NCBI GenBank assembly: GCA_009839535.1
Contig: VXPN01000064.1
Location: forward strand, 1-10,534
From: Boseongicola sp. SB0662_bin_57
GTDB lineage: Bacteria > Pseudomonadota > Alphaproteobacteria > Rhodobacterales > Rhodobacteraceae
Length of the DNA stretch: 10,534 bases
Direction of reading: 5' to 3'
Below, one piece after another: positions 1 to 6,109 of this stretch. Below the pieces are notes generated by a model that worked only from the letters and a program-made list of their open reading frames with translations, was not told the DNA's origin and did not search any database. How positions within the stretch are numbered: position 1 is the first letter of the stretch; every line of letters starts with the position of its first letter. The position numbers were made by a program, and so were the translations under genes.

Positions 1-615
1 ACTGAACAAAAGATAGCCGGTTTAACTGATATGATTAATAAATTTAGTGCTGAATCTGAATCTAATAGAAATAATCAGGATAAGTTAACTCAGGCGGTAG
101 GTTCTTTGGCACAAATAGTACAAAAGATGGATGACAAAATCAAAAAGACTGGGGAAGAAAACGATAAGAAAACGGAAACAACCACAGAAAAGGACAAAGA
201 AGCAGAGGCAGAAAAGAAGAAAGAGATGGATGATATGAAGAAAGATGCTGATGAGGCCAAAAAGGCGATAAAGTCGTTGAATGATTCGTTATCTACAATG
301 AATGAATCAATCGATAAAATAGTGAATGAAAAGGTAGCGGAGGCAGTAGCAAAGGCAAAAGATAGTAATACGTTGTTGGATCCAACTAATGTCCCACAGG
401 ATATGGACCCAGATCAAGAATTGATATTAACTGATGGGATGGTGCCACCACCACAAGTACAGGTGATGCGTAAGTTGGCTAGTAAGTATGGTACTGAAAC
501 TGCAATAGCAAAATATCATGAACTGATGAATTCGGGTCACTTTATGCAATTTGTACCAATTACAAATGAACAAGAATTAGAGCTTAACAAAAGCTTGGCG
601 GTGGTAACAAGATGA
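1..615 (+). CDS. Scaffold-like coiled-coil protein, 5' end cut by window
   Basis: The frame is open from base 1, ten codons before the first visible ATG at 31, so the gene probably starts outside the window; 204 residues are visible. Counting from the ATG, residues about 20-110 are very rich in Lys, Glu, Asp and Ala with heptad-like spacing, as in a long coiled coil. A Pro-rich linker follows (near PPPQVQ), then a short C-terminal helical part (VMRKLASKYGTETAIAKYH). A charged coiled coil directly before the major capsid gene is the classic position of a procapsid scaffold, or of the scaffold half of a protease-scaffold fusion. The stop overlaps the capsid gene start (ATGA, 612-615), which suggests translational coupling. 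The scaffold role is inferred from position and composition, not from homology. An alternative is another internal head protein. Confidence 0.6.
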   Translation, partial: TEQKIAGLTDMINKFSAESESNRNNQDKLTQAVGSLAQIVQKMDDKIKKTGEENDKKTETTTEKDKEAEAEKKKEMDDMKKDADEAKKAIKSLNDSLSTMNESIDKIVNEKVAEAVAKAKDSNTLLDPTNVPQDMDPDQELILTDGMVPPPQVQVMRKLASKYGTETAIAKYHELMNSGHFMQFVPITNEQELELNKSLAVVTR

Positions 616-1958
616 GGCTGTATCCAAACTCTAAATCAGCACACCAAACATTCGTTAATTATTACAGTGTCGATGGTGCTAAACGTATCAAGTTGGCAGC
701 TGATGCAACTCTTAGTACCACTACTACTGCAGCTAGAAATAGACAATACGCAGCAAACTGGGCGGTACTATACGAACAGGATGCAACTGTATATGGGGCA
801 CTAGTCAAAGTTGATGCCCCCGATAGAACAGGTTGGAGAGTAAGTGAGTCGCCCGGTAAAATAACTGCCAGTACAAGCAAGGGTATTACAGCACGTGGTG
901 GTGTCAAAGAGGGTGGAGATACCCCTGAAGCAAGTCTACATACTATGCGAGAACTACGCATAGATTATCGTACTGTAGACAGGAAATTCAAGATCACTGA
1001 TACCATGGAGGCACTAGCGAATAGACGTATAGACGATTTGGCCGTACAGGATATCAATGTACTAAGAAATCAGACTGCAGCTGAGATGTTAAAGGAGATA
1101 AACCGCATGCTTGTTCAACCAATGGAACCTATCATAGATGCTGCATCAGGTCACTTTGTAGATGCAATGAACGAATTTACTAGCCTTGATAGGATAGTAT
1201 CTAGTGTTGAGAGAGCAAAAGTAAAACAGACGGGTTCCAAGAAAAATTACTTTAATTATGCTGACATGCCACGTGATGATAGAGCTAGTGGCGGTGTTGC
1301 CAAAAAACAATACGATAGTATTGTAATATCATGTGACCCAGCTGCAAAAAATGTTCAGGGTGAAGCACTAACTGAGACACTTGGTGAGTTACAACCAAGG
1401 CACTTAAAGAACCTAAAGTATGCTATTCACCGTAAATCGGGTAGATGGCCGACAACGTTTATTGTATCTAGTGATGTGCAAGAGTATCTAGATAATATGT
1501 TTGAGGGACTACAGAGGTATCCTGCTGGTAACACTGGCACACCTAGTGAAATAATCACTGGCCCCGGAGCAACACAAGTTGAATTTGGGGAGTCTGGTGT
1601 TGTGCCTGCATTACCAGGAGACGCTGCTGGGTTCCAAGTCATGTCTTATGATGGTATACCATTTGTATCTAGTATAGATGAGACGTTTGATACCGCTACA
1701 GCAAACGCTGGCAAGGAATTTGGACACATCTATGGTATAAGAAGTGGAGTTGAGCCGTATAGTGGTTTACCAAGCATGTTCTTTTCTAGGTTGTTACCAT
1801 TGTCGTATAGGGAATACTCCGTATTAAACTCTGAATATGGCGCAACCATAACCGATGACCATAACAGTTTGGGTCTGTTTACAATGAAGGGAGAGACTTG
1901 GTGTCAAGTACCGTCTGCCCAAGGCGTAATAATGAATATCGAGCGGAAGTCGATATAA
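612..1958 (+). CDS. Major capsid protein, HK97 fold (predicted)
   Basis: This 448-residue protein is predicted to form the icosahedral shell. The first ~70 residues look like an extended N-arm. Residues ~90-170 carry charged helical and strand segments (MRELRIDYRTVDRKFKITD) that fit the E-loop and start of the P-domain. The C-terminal third has the usual A-domain pattern: a hydrophobic strand with an internal YDGIPF-type turn (FQVMSYDGIPFVSS), an acidic loop, then a strand series ending in FTMKGETW and QGVIMNIE. It is somewhat longer than the ~300-390 residues of many HK97-type capsid proteins, so an inserted domain is possible. The ATG overlaps the preceding stop. GGTGGT at 600-605 is a weak ribosome-binding candidate. 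Neighbours (scaffold-like before, decoration-like and terminase after) agree. No protease cleavage site could be assigned. Confidence 0.88.
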   Translation: MRLYPNSKSAHQTFVNYYSVDGAKRIKLAADATLSTTTTAARNRQYAANWAVLYEQDATVYGALVKVDAPDRTGWRVSESPGKITASTSKGITARGGVKEGGDTPEASLHTMRELRIDYRTVDRKFKITDTMEALANRRIDDLAVQDINVLRNQTAAEMLKEINRMLVQPMEPIIDAASGHFVDAMNEFTSLDRIVSSVERAKVKQTGSKKNYFNYADMPRDDRASGGVAKKQYDSIVISCDPAAKNVQGEALTETLGELQPRHLKNLKYAIHRKSGRWPTTFIVSSDVQEYLDNMFEGLQRYPAGNTGTPSEIITGPGATQVEFGESGVVPALPGDAAGFQVMSYDGIPFVSSIDETFDTATANAGKEFGHIYGIRSGVEPYSGLPSMFFSRLLPLSYREYSVLNSEYGATITDDHNSLGLFTMKGETWCQVPSAQGVIMNIERKSI

Positions 1959-1961
1959 TAG

Positions 1962-2306
1962 ATGGCAATCACAATAAGTGATACAGACTGGAATAACATG
2001 GTATATGGTAGACCATCTAAAATGCAAAACATACTTGCAGCAAATCCTGAATTTAGTATACGAAAGATAACAGTGGGTAACGCATCAGCAGATAAATATA
2101 CCACAGGTGGTATTGCTATAAATCTGGGTGGGCGTGTAGTACATGCTGACGGCATATCAACTAAGGGCCACATATGGATATATGATATATCAACCAACAA
2201 GTTCAAGATATATCAAACAGGTGGCACCACAGGAGAACTATCAAATAATAGTACGGCCATACGACAAAGTGAAGTATGGATAAAAGTTTGGCGAAGAACC
2301 AAATAA
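1962..2306 (+). CDS. Small decoration-like virion protein (predicted)
   Basis: A 114-residue protein starting three bases after the capsid stop. The body is beta-rich: ITVGNASADKYTTGGIAINL, then a region with HIWIYDISTNKFKIYQTGG, then a short C-terminal strand (EVWIKVWRR). Small beta proteins with a TTGG-type turn followed by a strand with W/Y-D-x-x-x-N-K are common next to major capsid genes in tailed viruses, where they act as capsid decoration or auxiliary proteins. The position directly after the capsid gene supports this. It has no signal peptide, membrane segment or cysteines. The role is inference from general pattern and neighbourhood. It could instead be a neck or tail structural protein. 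Confidence 0.55.
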   Translation: MAITISDTDWNNMVYGRPSKMQNILAANPEFSIRKITVGNASADKYTTGGIAINLGGRVVHADGISTKGHIWIYDISTNKFKIYQTGGTTGELSNNSTAIRQSEVWIKVWRRTK

Positions 2307-2308
2307 AT

Positions 2309-2725
2309 ATGAATACAAGTCTCGAATGTGATTTTTGTCATATAGGGGGGGCTGCCGAAGTCGATGATAACATGATGCCACCATGTCATGCGTATAGAGC
2401 TGGTTCTAAATGTAGTATAATACAAGATGCTGAATTGGGATTAGACCTATCAAACTTAGAACATATAGGTATACTATTAGACAAAGCAATACAGAGATGG
2501 TGGACTAATTCAACCCTACAAGAACATTGCACTAGAACTAATGGTGAAATAGATACAAAGTCAGCTGCATCTGATTGGAACCCCCTAACAATGATGATCA
2601 AAACACGTATAGCACTAAATACTGTAATCAAAAAGACTAGTCCGCCCCCAGAAACCAACGCAGAACAACTCGAGCGCGAACTATCTGAAGAATTCGATAA
2701 AGCTATACAAGATCTTGAAGGTTGA
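2309..2725 (+). CDS. Zinc-motif protein, candidate small terminase subunit
   Basis: The chosen ATG at 2309 follows the preceding stop by two bases and gives 138 residues. An in-frame ATG at 2276 would overlap the previous gene by 31 bases and adds only 11 unremarkable residues. The N-terminus carries C7-x2-C10 and C26-x8-C35 with flanking His, a likely zinc-binding site. The middle is helical with a conserved-looking NLEHIGILLDKAIQRWW segment and a basic helix (TMMIKTRIALNTVIKK). The C-terminus is acidic and coiled-coil-like (EQLERELSEEFDKAIQDLEG). It directly precedes and slightly overlaps the large terminase, where the DNA-recognising small subunit normally lies. The terminase role is inferred from position. 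The sequence does not show a recognisable helix-turn-helix, so an unrelated regulator or packaging accessory protein is possible. Confidence 0.55.
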   Translation: MNTSLECDFCHIGGAAEVDDNMMPPCHAYRAGSKCSIIQDAELGLDLSNLEHIGILLDKAIQRWWTNSTLQEHCTRTNGEIDTKSAASDWNPLTMMIKTRIALNTVIKKTSPPPETNAEQLERELSEEFDKAIQDLEG

Positions 2726-4088
2726 TCAGATACTAAAACTACGGGATGACCCAGCATTATTTGCTAGTGTCATATGTAAATCAAGACCATTTACTTATAA
2801 TATACCATTTTTGCGTTCAAAAGACAAATATCGCATACTACGACATGGTAGGCAGTCAGGTAAATCACAGAATATTTGTGCAGCAGTTGGACATTTTGCC
2901 GTATTTGCGGATTGGTTGTCTGTACTACCTGAGGGGGAGACTGAATGTGATGTGATATATACTGCACAAAAATTTGATATTGCTGCGTTAATGTGTGATA
3001 AGATAATACGGTTACTACGAAATCACCCTTGGACTGAATCATTAATAATCAAAGATGTGGGCAAACTAAAACAGATAAGATTTGCAACAGGCCGTGGGGT
3101 GTGTAATATTAGGCCAACAGCATTAGGTGAGACAGGGGCGGGGGCTAGAGGTAATACCGTATCTGGTATAATAGAGGATGAGAATGCGTATCAAAATGAA
3201 GATGCAATAACAGCACTAGAGGGTACGGGTGCTGCGCGTGACCCGTTTATTTGGGTTGCCAGTACCCCCGATGGTGAAGATACCCCATTTTATCGTAGAT
3301 GTAAGAATGCTCGTATGGGGAATGAACCAATAGATGATGTGTATAGTGATGATGTAAACGCAGAGTGGGTTCAATTCTGTGCTAAATCAAAACAGAGTCC
3401 AATGATAACAGACAGGTATCTAAACATGCAAAAGGAGAAACTCACACATGAGATGTATATGCAAGAGTATGAGGCGCAGTTCATTGGTTTAGGTGATTAT
3501 ATGTATAATAGACAATCACTGAATCATGCAGCAATAAATAATATAGACATGGATGTAAATAATACAGTATATGACATAGGGGTGGATGTGGCGCGCCTAG
3601 GGAAAGACCAAACAGTATATACTGTAATACAAAGTGATGGGGAGTCCGCAAAATTGGTATACTATGATTCTGAGGATCTATCTGTAATACCAATGATATC
3701 TTCAAAGATATTTGGGTTATATACGAGGTTTAAAGCGCGAAATGTATACTTAGAATCAAATGGAATTGGTGGTGGTGTAATAGATGATTTAAGTATAAAT
3801 CATGGGTTACAGATACCTGATACAGGATATACACCAAAGACAAAGGCAGAAACACATAACAACTTACTTCGATTATTAACATCACATAGAGTGGATTTAA
3901 CGATATGTAACGATCATAGGCATATACTATTAGAACAGTTACGTAGTATAAAGAAGGAATTTAAAAATAATGTAATGCATTTGGTAGCTAAACATGATGA
4001 CTGGGCAGATAGTCTTGCACTAGCATGTAATGGGTTAAAGAAGGGTAGGACTATACAGGTATTCGATTCAGCCCCAGCATTCACATAA
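2715..4088 (+). CDS. terL: Terminase large subunit (ATPase and nuclease)
   Basis: The packaging motor that cuts concatemeric DNA and pumps it into the procapsid through the portal. All diagnostic motifs are present in its 457 residues: Walker A GRQSGKS (45-51), Walker B with catalytic acid in VSGIIEDE (149-156), coupling motif VASTP (181-185), and the RNase H-like nuclease triad, D291 in GVDVARLGKDQ, E347 in YLESNGIGGG and D428/D429/D432 in HDDWADSLAL. Length is normal for the family. The start is TTG at 2715, overlapping the preceding gene by 11 bases. No ATG occurs in frame before the Walker A motif, so a non-ATG start is required. The first residues (dPALFA, PFTYN) match the usual adenine-binding N-terminal pattern. 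Nothing suggests truncation or inactivation. Confidence 0.98.
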   Translation: MKVDQILKLRDDPALFASVICKSRPFTYNIPFLRSKDKYRILRHGRQSGKSQNICAAVGHFAVFADWLSVLPEGETECDVIYTAQKFDIAALMCDKIIRLLRNHPWTESLIIKDVGKLKQIRFATGRGVCNIRPTALGETGAGARGNTVSGIIEDENAYQNEDAITALEGTGAARDPFIWVASTPDGEDTPFYRRCKNARMGNEPIDDVYSDDVNAEWVQFCAKSKQSPMITDRYLNMQKEKLTHEMYMQEYEAQFIGLGDYMYNRQSLNHAAINNIDMDVNNTVYDIGVDVARLGKDQTVYTVIQSDGESAKLVYYDSEDLSVIPMISSKIFGLYTRFKARNVYLESNGIGGGVIDDLSINHGLQIPDTGYTPKTKAETHNNLLRLLTSHRVDLTICNDHRHILLEQLRSIKKEFKNNVMHLVAKHDDWADSLALACNGLKKGRTIQVFDSAPAFT

Positions 4089-4092
4089 ATTG

Positions 4093-4100
4093 TATATATA
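4093..4100 (+). promoter_or_regulatory. TATA box for the membrane-protein gene
   Basis: TATATATA lies between the terminase stop (4088) and the next ATG (4123), with its centre 26.5 bases before that ATG. In archaea transcription starts about 25-27 bases after the TATA centre, so the transcript would begin at or beside the start codon (leaderless). No ribosome-binding site is visible, which fits. Confidence 0.65.
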
Positions 4101-4122
4101 TGATTTGATGTAATATACAATA

Positions 4123-4449
4123 ATGATACATAACGTACCAATGCTGTTTGGACTATTACTACTATTAGTGGTACCCGTTACATCTACTGCATTTGCGCAA
4201 TCCGCATCAGATGCTGGTGAATTTGGGCAGACGCTTGTAGGAGCTGAACTATTACGGAATTTCCAGATAAATAATCTACTATTGTATATTCCGATTATAC
4301 TATTGACTAGTTTGACTGTGATTATAGTCGGTGTCATAGTAGTGGTGTTTGCTGGCAGAATGATGCATGCGTCTAGTGTTACAAGTGCCTTAGGTCTAGA
4401 CAAATTATCTAGGTTCCGTGAAGAGAAACCTAACGCAAACGACAAATAG
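4123..4449 (+). CDS. Small signal-peptide and single-membrane-segment protein, unknown role
   Basis: A 108-residue protein that I do not recognise. Residues 1-25 look like a secretory signal: short polar start, a Leu/Val core (FGLLLLLVVPV) and an A-x-A cleavage site at AFA before Gln26. A roughly 25-residue outside segment follows, then a strongly hydrophobic stretch at ~52-77 (LLLYIPIILL through VIVVVFAG). The tail is basic and charged (KLSRFREEKPNANDK), so it should face the cytoplasm. The mature form would be a one-pass membrane protein, with only ~25 residues outside. It has its own TATA box and is followed by a T-rich stretch, so it is probably a single-gene transcript. Possible roles are a holin-like lysis factor or a membrane-acting accessory protein. 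Neither is supported by specific motifs. Confidence 0.75.
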   Translation: MIHNVPMLFGLLLLLVVPVTSTAFAQSASDAGEFGQTLVGAELLRNFQINNLLLYIPIILLTSLTVIIVGVIVVVFAGRMMHASSVTSALGLDKLSRFREEKPNANDK

Positions 4450-4473
4450 GCTCTTTTATTTTTATTATTTATT
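4450..4473 (+). terminator. T-rich convergent gap, probable terminator for rightward transcription
   Basis: The 24 bases between the membrane-protein stop and the end of the leftward chaperone extension are almost entirely T and A, with T4 and T5 runs on the plus strand. Archaeal transcription commonly ends at T-rich tracts without a hairpin. No strong stem is visible. For leftward transcription the same stretch is A-rich, so it gives no comparable signal. Confidence 0.4.
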
Positions 4474-4988
4474 TTATGAATCGTCATGATCAAGTCTATA
4501 CTGTACTGATTCTTTATCCATAGGTAGTGTTGTGCCTGTGGGGTCTTTAATGCGCTTTAGCATATATTCGATCATTTCAGAATCCCATGTATCTAGTTCA
4601 GATGGCATGACATGTAGTTGGTTTAAGAAGATCCAGTAGATTTGTAGGGTTTTGCTTCCATAAGCTTTGTTATTGTCTTTTTGCCGTATAGTAGCGCTAT
4701 CGATCTTCCGAAAAAAACGGACAATGGATATGCATCTGATATGGCATCAAATATTTTGATTTGAGTTGCTTCTGGGAGTGAATCTATTACATCTACATCA
4801 TTATACGGTGCTGACACAACATGGGGTATTAGTCCCTCACACCATTTTGCAACACTTATTGTGTGGGTGTTCTTTTCTATGTCTTTTAGATTGTGTGTAC
4901 TTTCAAAGATTCTCAGTTTCTTCAAGTAACCTAAATCAGTCTGTATCTTGATTGTCTCTTTGTTGTGTTTTATTGTGATATATTTCAT
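4474..4988 (-). CDS. Tail assembly chaperone, long form made by -1 frameshift (gpGT-like)
   Basis: Predicted product of a -1 ribosomal frameshift within the short chaperone gene. The ribosome reads the zero frame from ATG 4988 through Phe93, slips at T TTT TTC (4710-4716), rereads base 4710 and continues for 78 codons to a TAA at 4474-4476, giving 171 residues. The extension (starts RKIDSATIRQ) contains YWIFLNQLHVMPSELDTW followed by EMIEYMLKRIK, the aromatic/Leu then acidic helix pattern typical of T-type extensions of siphovirus chaperones. The -1 frame has no ATG, GTG or TTG between its upstream stop (4747-4749) and 4608, so separate translation of the whole extension is unlikely. In phage lambda, the G and GT products bind tube and tape-measure proteins at a fixed ratio. 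Frameshift use is inferred, not shown. Confidence 0.78.
4623..4988 (-). CDS. Tail assembly chaperone, short form (gpG-like)
   Basis: A 121-residue protein encoded leftwards just after the tail tube gene. It begins MKYITIKHNKETIKIQTDLG, a beta hairpin-like start, followed by a helical body. DVIDSLPEATQIKIFDAISDAY (from residue 66) resembles the acidic-helix pattern of G-type chaperones. Its size and its position after the tube gene fit the family, whose members escort tube subunits to the tape measure and are absent from the virion. The zero-frame end (about residues 94-121) is short and Lys/Ser-rich, as expected for the part replaced in the frameshifted form. An AT-only stretch directly precedes the ATG, with a TATA-like element further up, so the gene may have its own transcript. 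The family call is from pattern and context. Confidence 0.82.
   Translation of the reverse strand: MKYITIKHNKETIKIQTDLGYLKKLRIFESTHNLKDIEKNTHTISVAKWCEGLIPHVVSAPYNDVDVIDSLPEATQIKIFDAISDAYPLSVFFGRSIALLYGKKTITKLMEAKPYKSTGSS
4710..4716 (-). other. Slippery heptamer T TTT TTC for -1 frameshifting
   Basis: On the minus strand the zero-frame codons are GTT TTT TTC (Val91, Phe92, Phe93), giving the canonical X XXY YYZ heptamer T TTT TTC. Both tRNAs can re-pair one base back. It lies 123 bases inside the window in which zero and -1 frames are both open (4623-4746). CCG and CGG flank the T run and could form a tiny hairpin, but no convincing downstream pseudoknot was found by eye. Confidence 0.78.
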
Positions 4989-5013
4989 TATTATATATTA
5001 TATTGTATCATGG

Positions 5014-5023
5014 ATATAATATA
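5014..5023 (-). promoter_or_regulatory. Possible TATA element for the chaperone gene
   Basis: Read leftwards, the bases are TATATTATAT, just past the tail tube stop (5026-5028). The centre lies about 30 bases before the ATG at 4988, slightly further than the 26.5-base spacing of the other promoters here. A very AT-rich run continues to the start codon, so the exact box cannot be fixed. Read-through from the tail tube promoter is equally possible. Confidence 0.4.
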
Positions 5024-5025
5024 GG

Positions 5026-6057
5026 TTATGAGCCTGCAGTAACATTAATACCAACTGGCGCAGATGTCATTTTAGAACCGGCGGTAACAGTACACTCTAA
5101 TGCAGACCATGATAAGTCATTCATTAGGTCATCGGTACTTTGTTGCGCCCAGCTATGTCGACTGAAATTAACACCTGAAAACTTAAACTGTATGTATCTC
5201 TCATTTTTCCCTGCCGCATTATTTGAGAATCTAAACGTCAACGCATGTTTGAGTTCCGCATCTAGTACCAGTTGCAGCGCTTCACTGTTAACCATTACAG
5301 ATTTTATTGTGCCACTAAATCTCATAGCTCCTGCCTTTGCTGACAATCCATGTACAGACCCCCAGTAATTCTTTATCTCTTGCCCTGTTTGTATGTCTAT
5401 CGTACCATCTGATACATATGCTAAGTTTACTGCCGTACTAGATGATGTCTCTTCTAGGGTTATTTTACCGCCTACACTGGTGTATGTATGGGTATCTGTA
5501 TTTGTGTCATCAGAGAATGCAGCGAATGTCGTACTAGTTAATGTACCCTGACCTGCCTTGCATTGCATACGTACCTGCGCGGTCTGATCTACTGCACATG
5601 ATATACTAGCCGATTCAACCACACATCCCTTTAGTGCATATTTCATATCAGCTCCCTTATCTAAAGTGGTACCAGTTACTCCGGCATCAGTGCCTTTTAG
5701 TCTAGCTTCTAGGGAGAATGTAAGTGGAGTTGCTTGTTTTTCGAATGAGTATACTGTTGGTTTAGTTGCTGATGCTGCGGTCTTTTTTACCAATGGGAAT
5801 ATCAGCGCAATCCACCAAGGTTGTGTCATGGCAAATGATGGATCAAACATAATATGTCGTGAACCATGAGCTATGCCCTGTAATGTACGCTCCCCTGAAT
5901 CCTCTAGATCGATTGGGGTTATCTCAGATGACATGGCGGGTATCTTTTGATCTAAACCAAATTTAAAATTGGGTACTTTAGCATCATTAAAATTTGCCTG
6001 TGGAACCCAACGGAATTTAGCTGAGCTTGTGGTTAGTGTCTGTAGGGTAGCTGCCAT
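5026..6057 (-). CDS. Tail tube protein (predicted)
   Basis: A 343-residue leftward gene encoding a beta-rich protein, predicted to polymerise into the tail tube. Two similar halves seem present. The first contains TPLTFSLEARLKG and the segment KGCVVESASISCAVDQTAQVRMQCKAG, typical of tube proteins: a loop, a strand bearing a small-residue turn, and another strand. The second contains QLVLDAELKHALTFRF followed by RYIQFKFSGVNFSRHSW, a comparable strand pair. It is larger than simple tube proteins (~150-250 residues), matching the longer two-domain type. It directly precedes the chaperone gene, the standard tube-chaperone order. The ATG at 6055-6057 is 26.5 bases from the centre of a shared TATATA box, so a leaderless transcript is expected. 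Low Cys content and Thr/Ser-rich loops fit a virion protein. The family call is by pattern. Confidence 0.83.
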   Translation of the reverse strand: MAATLQTLTTSSAKFRWVPQANFNDAKVPNFKFGLDQKIPAMSSEITPIDLEDSGERTLQGIAHGSRHIMFDPSFAMTQPWWIALIFPLVKKTAASATKPTVYSFEKQATPLTFSLEARLKGTDAGVTGTTLDKGADMKYALKGCVVESASISCAVDQTAQVRMQCKAGQGTLTSTTFAAFSDDTNTDTHTYTSVGGKITLEETSSSTAVNLAYVSDGTIDIQTGQEIKNYWGSVHGLSAKAGAMRFSGTIKSVMVNSEALQLVLDAELKHALTFRFSNNAAGKNERYIQFKFSGVNFSRHSWAQQSTDDLMNDLSWSALECTVTAGSKMTSAPVGINVTAGS

Positions 6058-6109
6058 CTACCTATATTAGGTATAACTCATATATAGTTTATACTCATAT
6101 AATTAAAGC
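6058..6109. promoter_or_regulatory. Divergent bidirectional promoter centred on one TATATA box
   Basis: The 52-base gap between the leftward tail tube ATG and the rightward connector ATG contains the palindrome TATATA at 6081-6086. Its centre (6083.5) is exactly the middle of the gap and 26.5 bases from both start codons, the archaeal TATA-to-start distance for leaderless mRNA. A second AT-rich piece (TTTATA, 6088-6093) lies closer to the rightward gene and could be an alternative box for that direction. No operator-like inverted repeat was seen beyond the TATA palindrome. Confidence 0.65.

Noticed and set aside
2276..2308. Upstream ATG for the candidate small terminase
   Set aside because: It would overlap the decoration-like gene by 31 bases. 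The ATG at 2309, two bases after that gene's stop, fits the tight spacing used elsewhere in the operon.
2386..2757. A 123-codon leftward open frame
   Set aside because: Antisense to the zinc-motif gene within a dense rightward operon. Its Ser/Val/Leu-rich product looks like a shadow of the real coding strand.
4068..4493. A 141-codon leftward open frame over the membrane-protein gene
   Set aside because: It lies antisense to a gene with signal peptide, membrane segment and promoter, overlaps the end of the chaperone extension, and its translation shows no coherent domain.
4474..4608. Separate small leftward gene starting at ATG 4608
   Set aside because: It would discard the front half of the open -1 frame, including the YWIFLNQLH segment, and has no spacing or promoter signal. 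Frameshift fusion explains the whole open frame.
4677..4683. C AAA AAG as an alternative frameshift site on the minus strand
   Set aside because: It is in the overlap and in the right phase, but its first base breaks the X XXY YYZ pattern, so the P-site tRNA would mispair. T TTT TTC at 4710-4716 is canonical.
5003..5368. A 121-codon rightward open frame over the end of the tail tube gene
   Set aside because: The opposite strand carries a convincing tube protein, and the frame lacks a sensible upstream promoter position or recognisable product.
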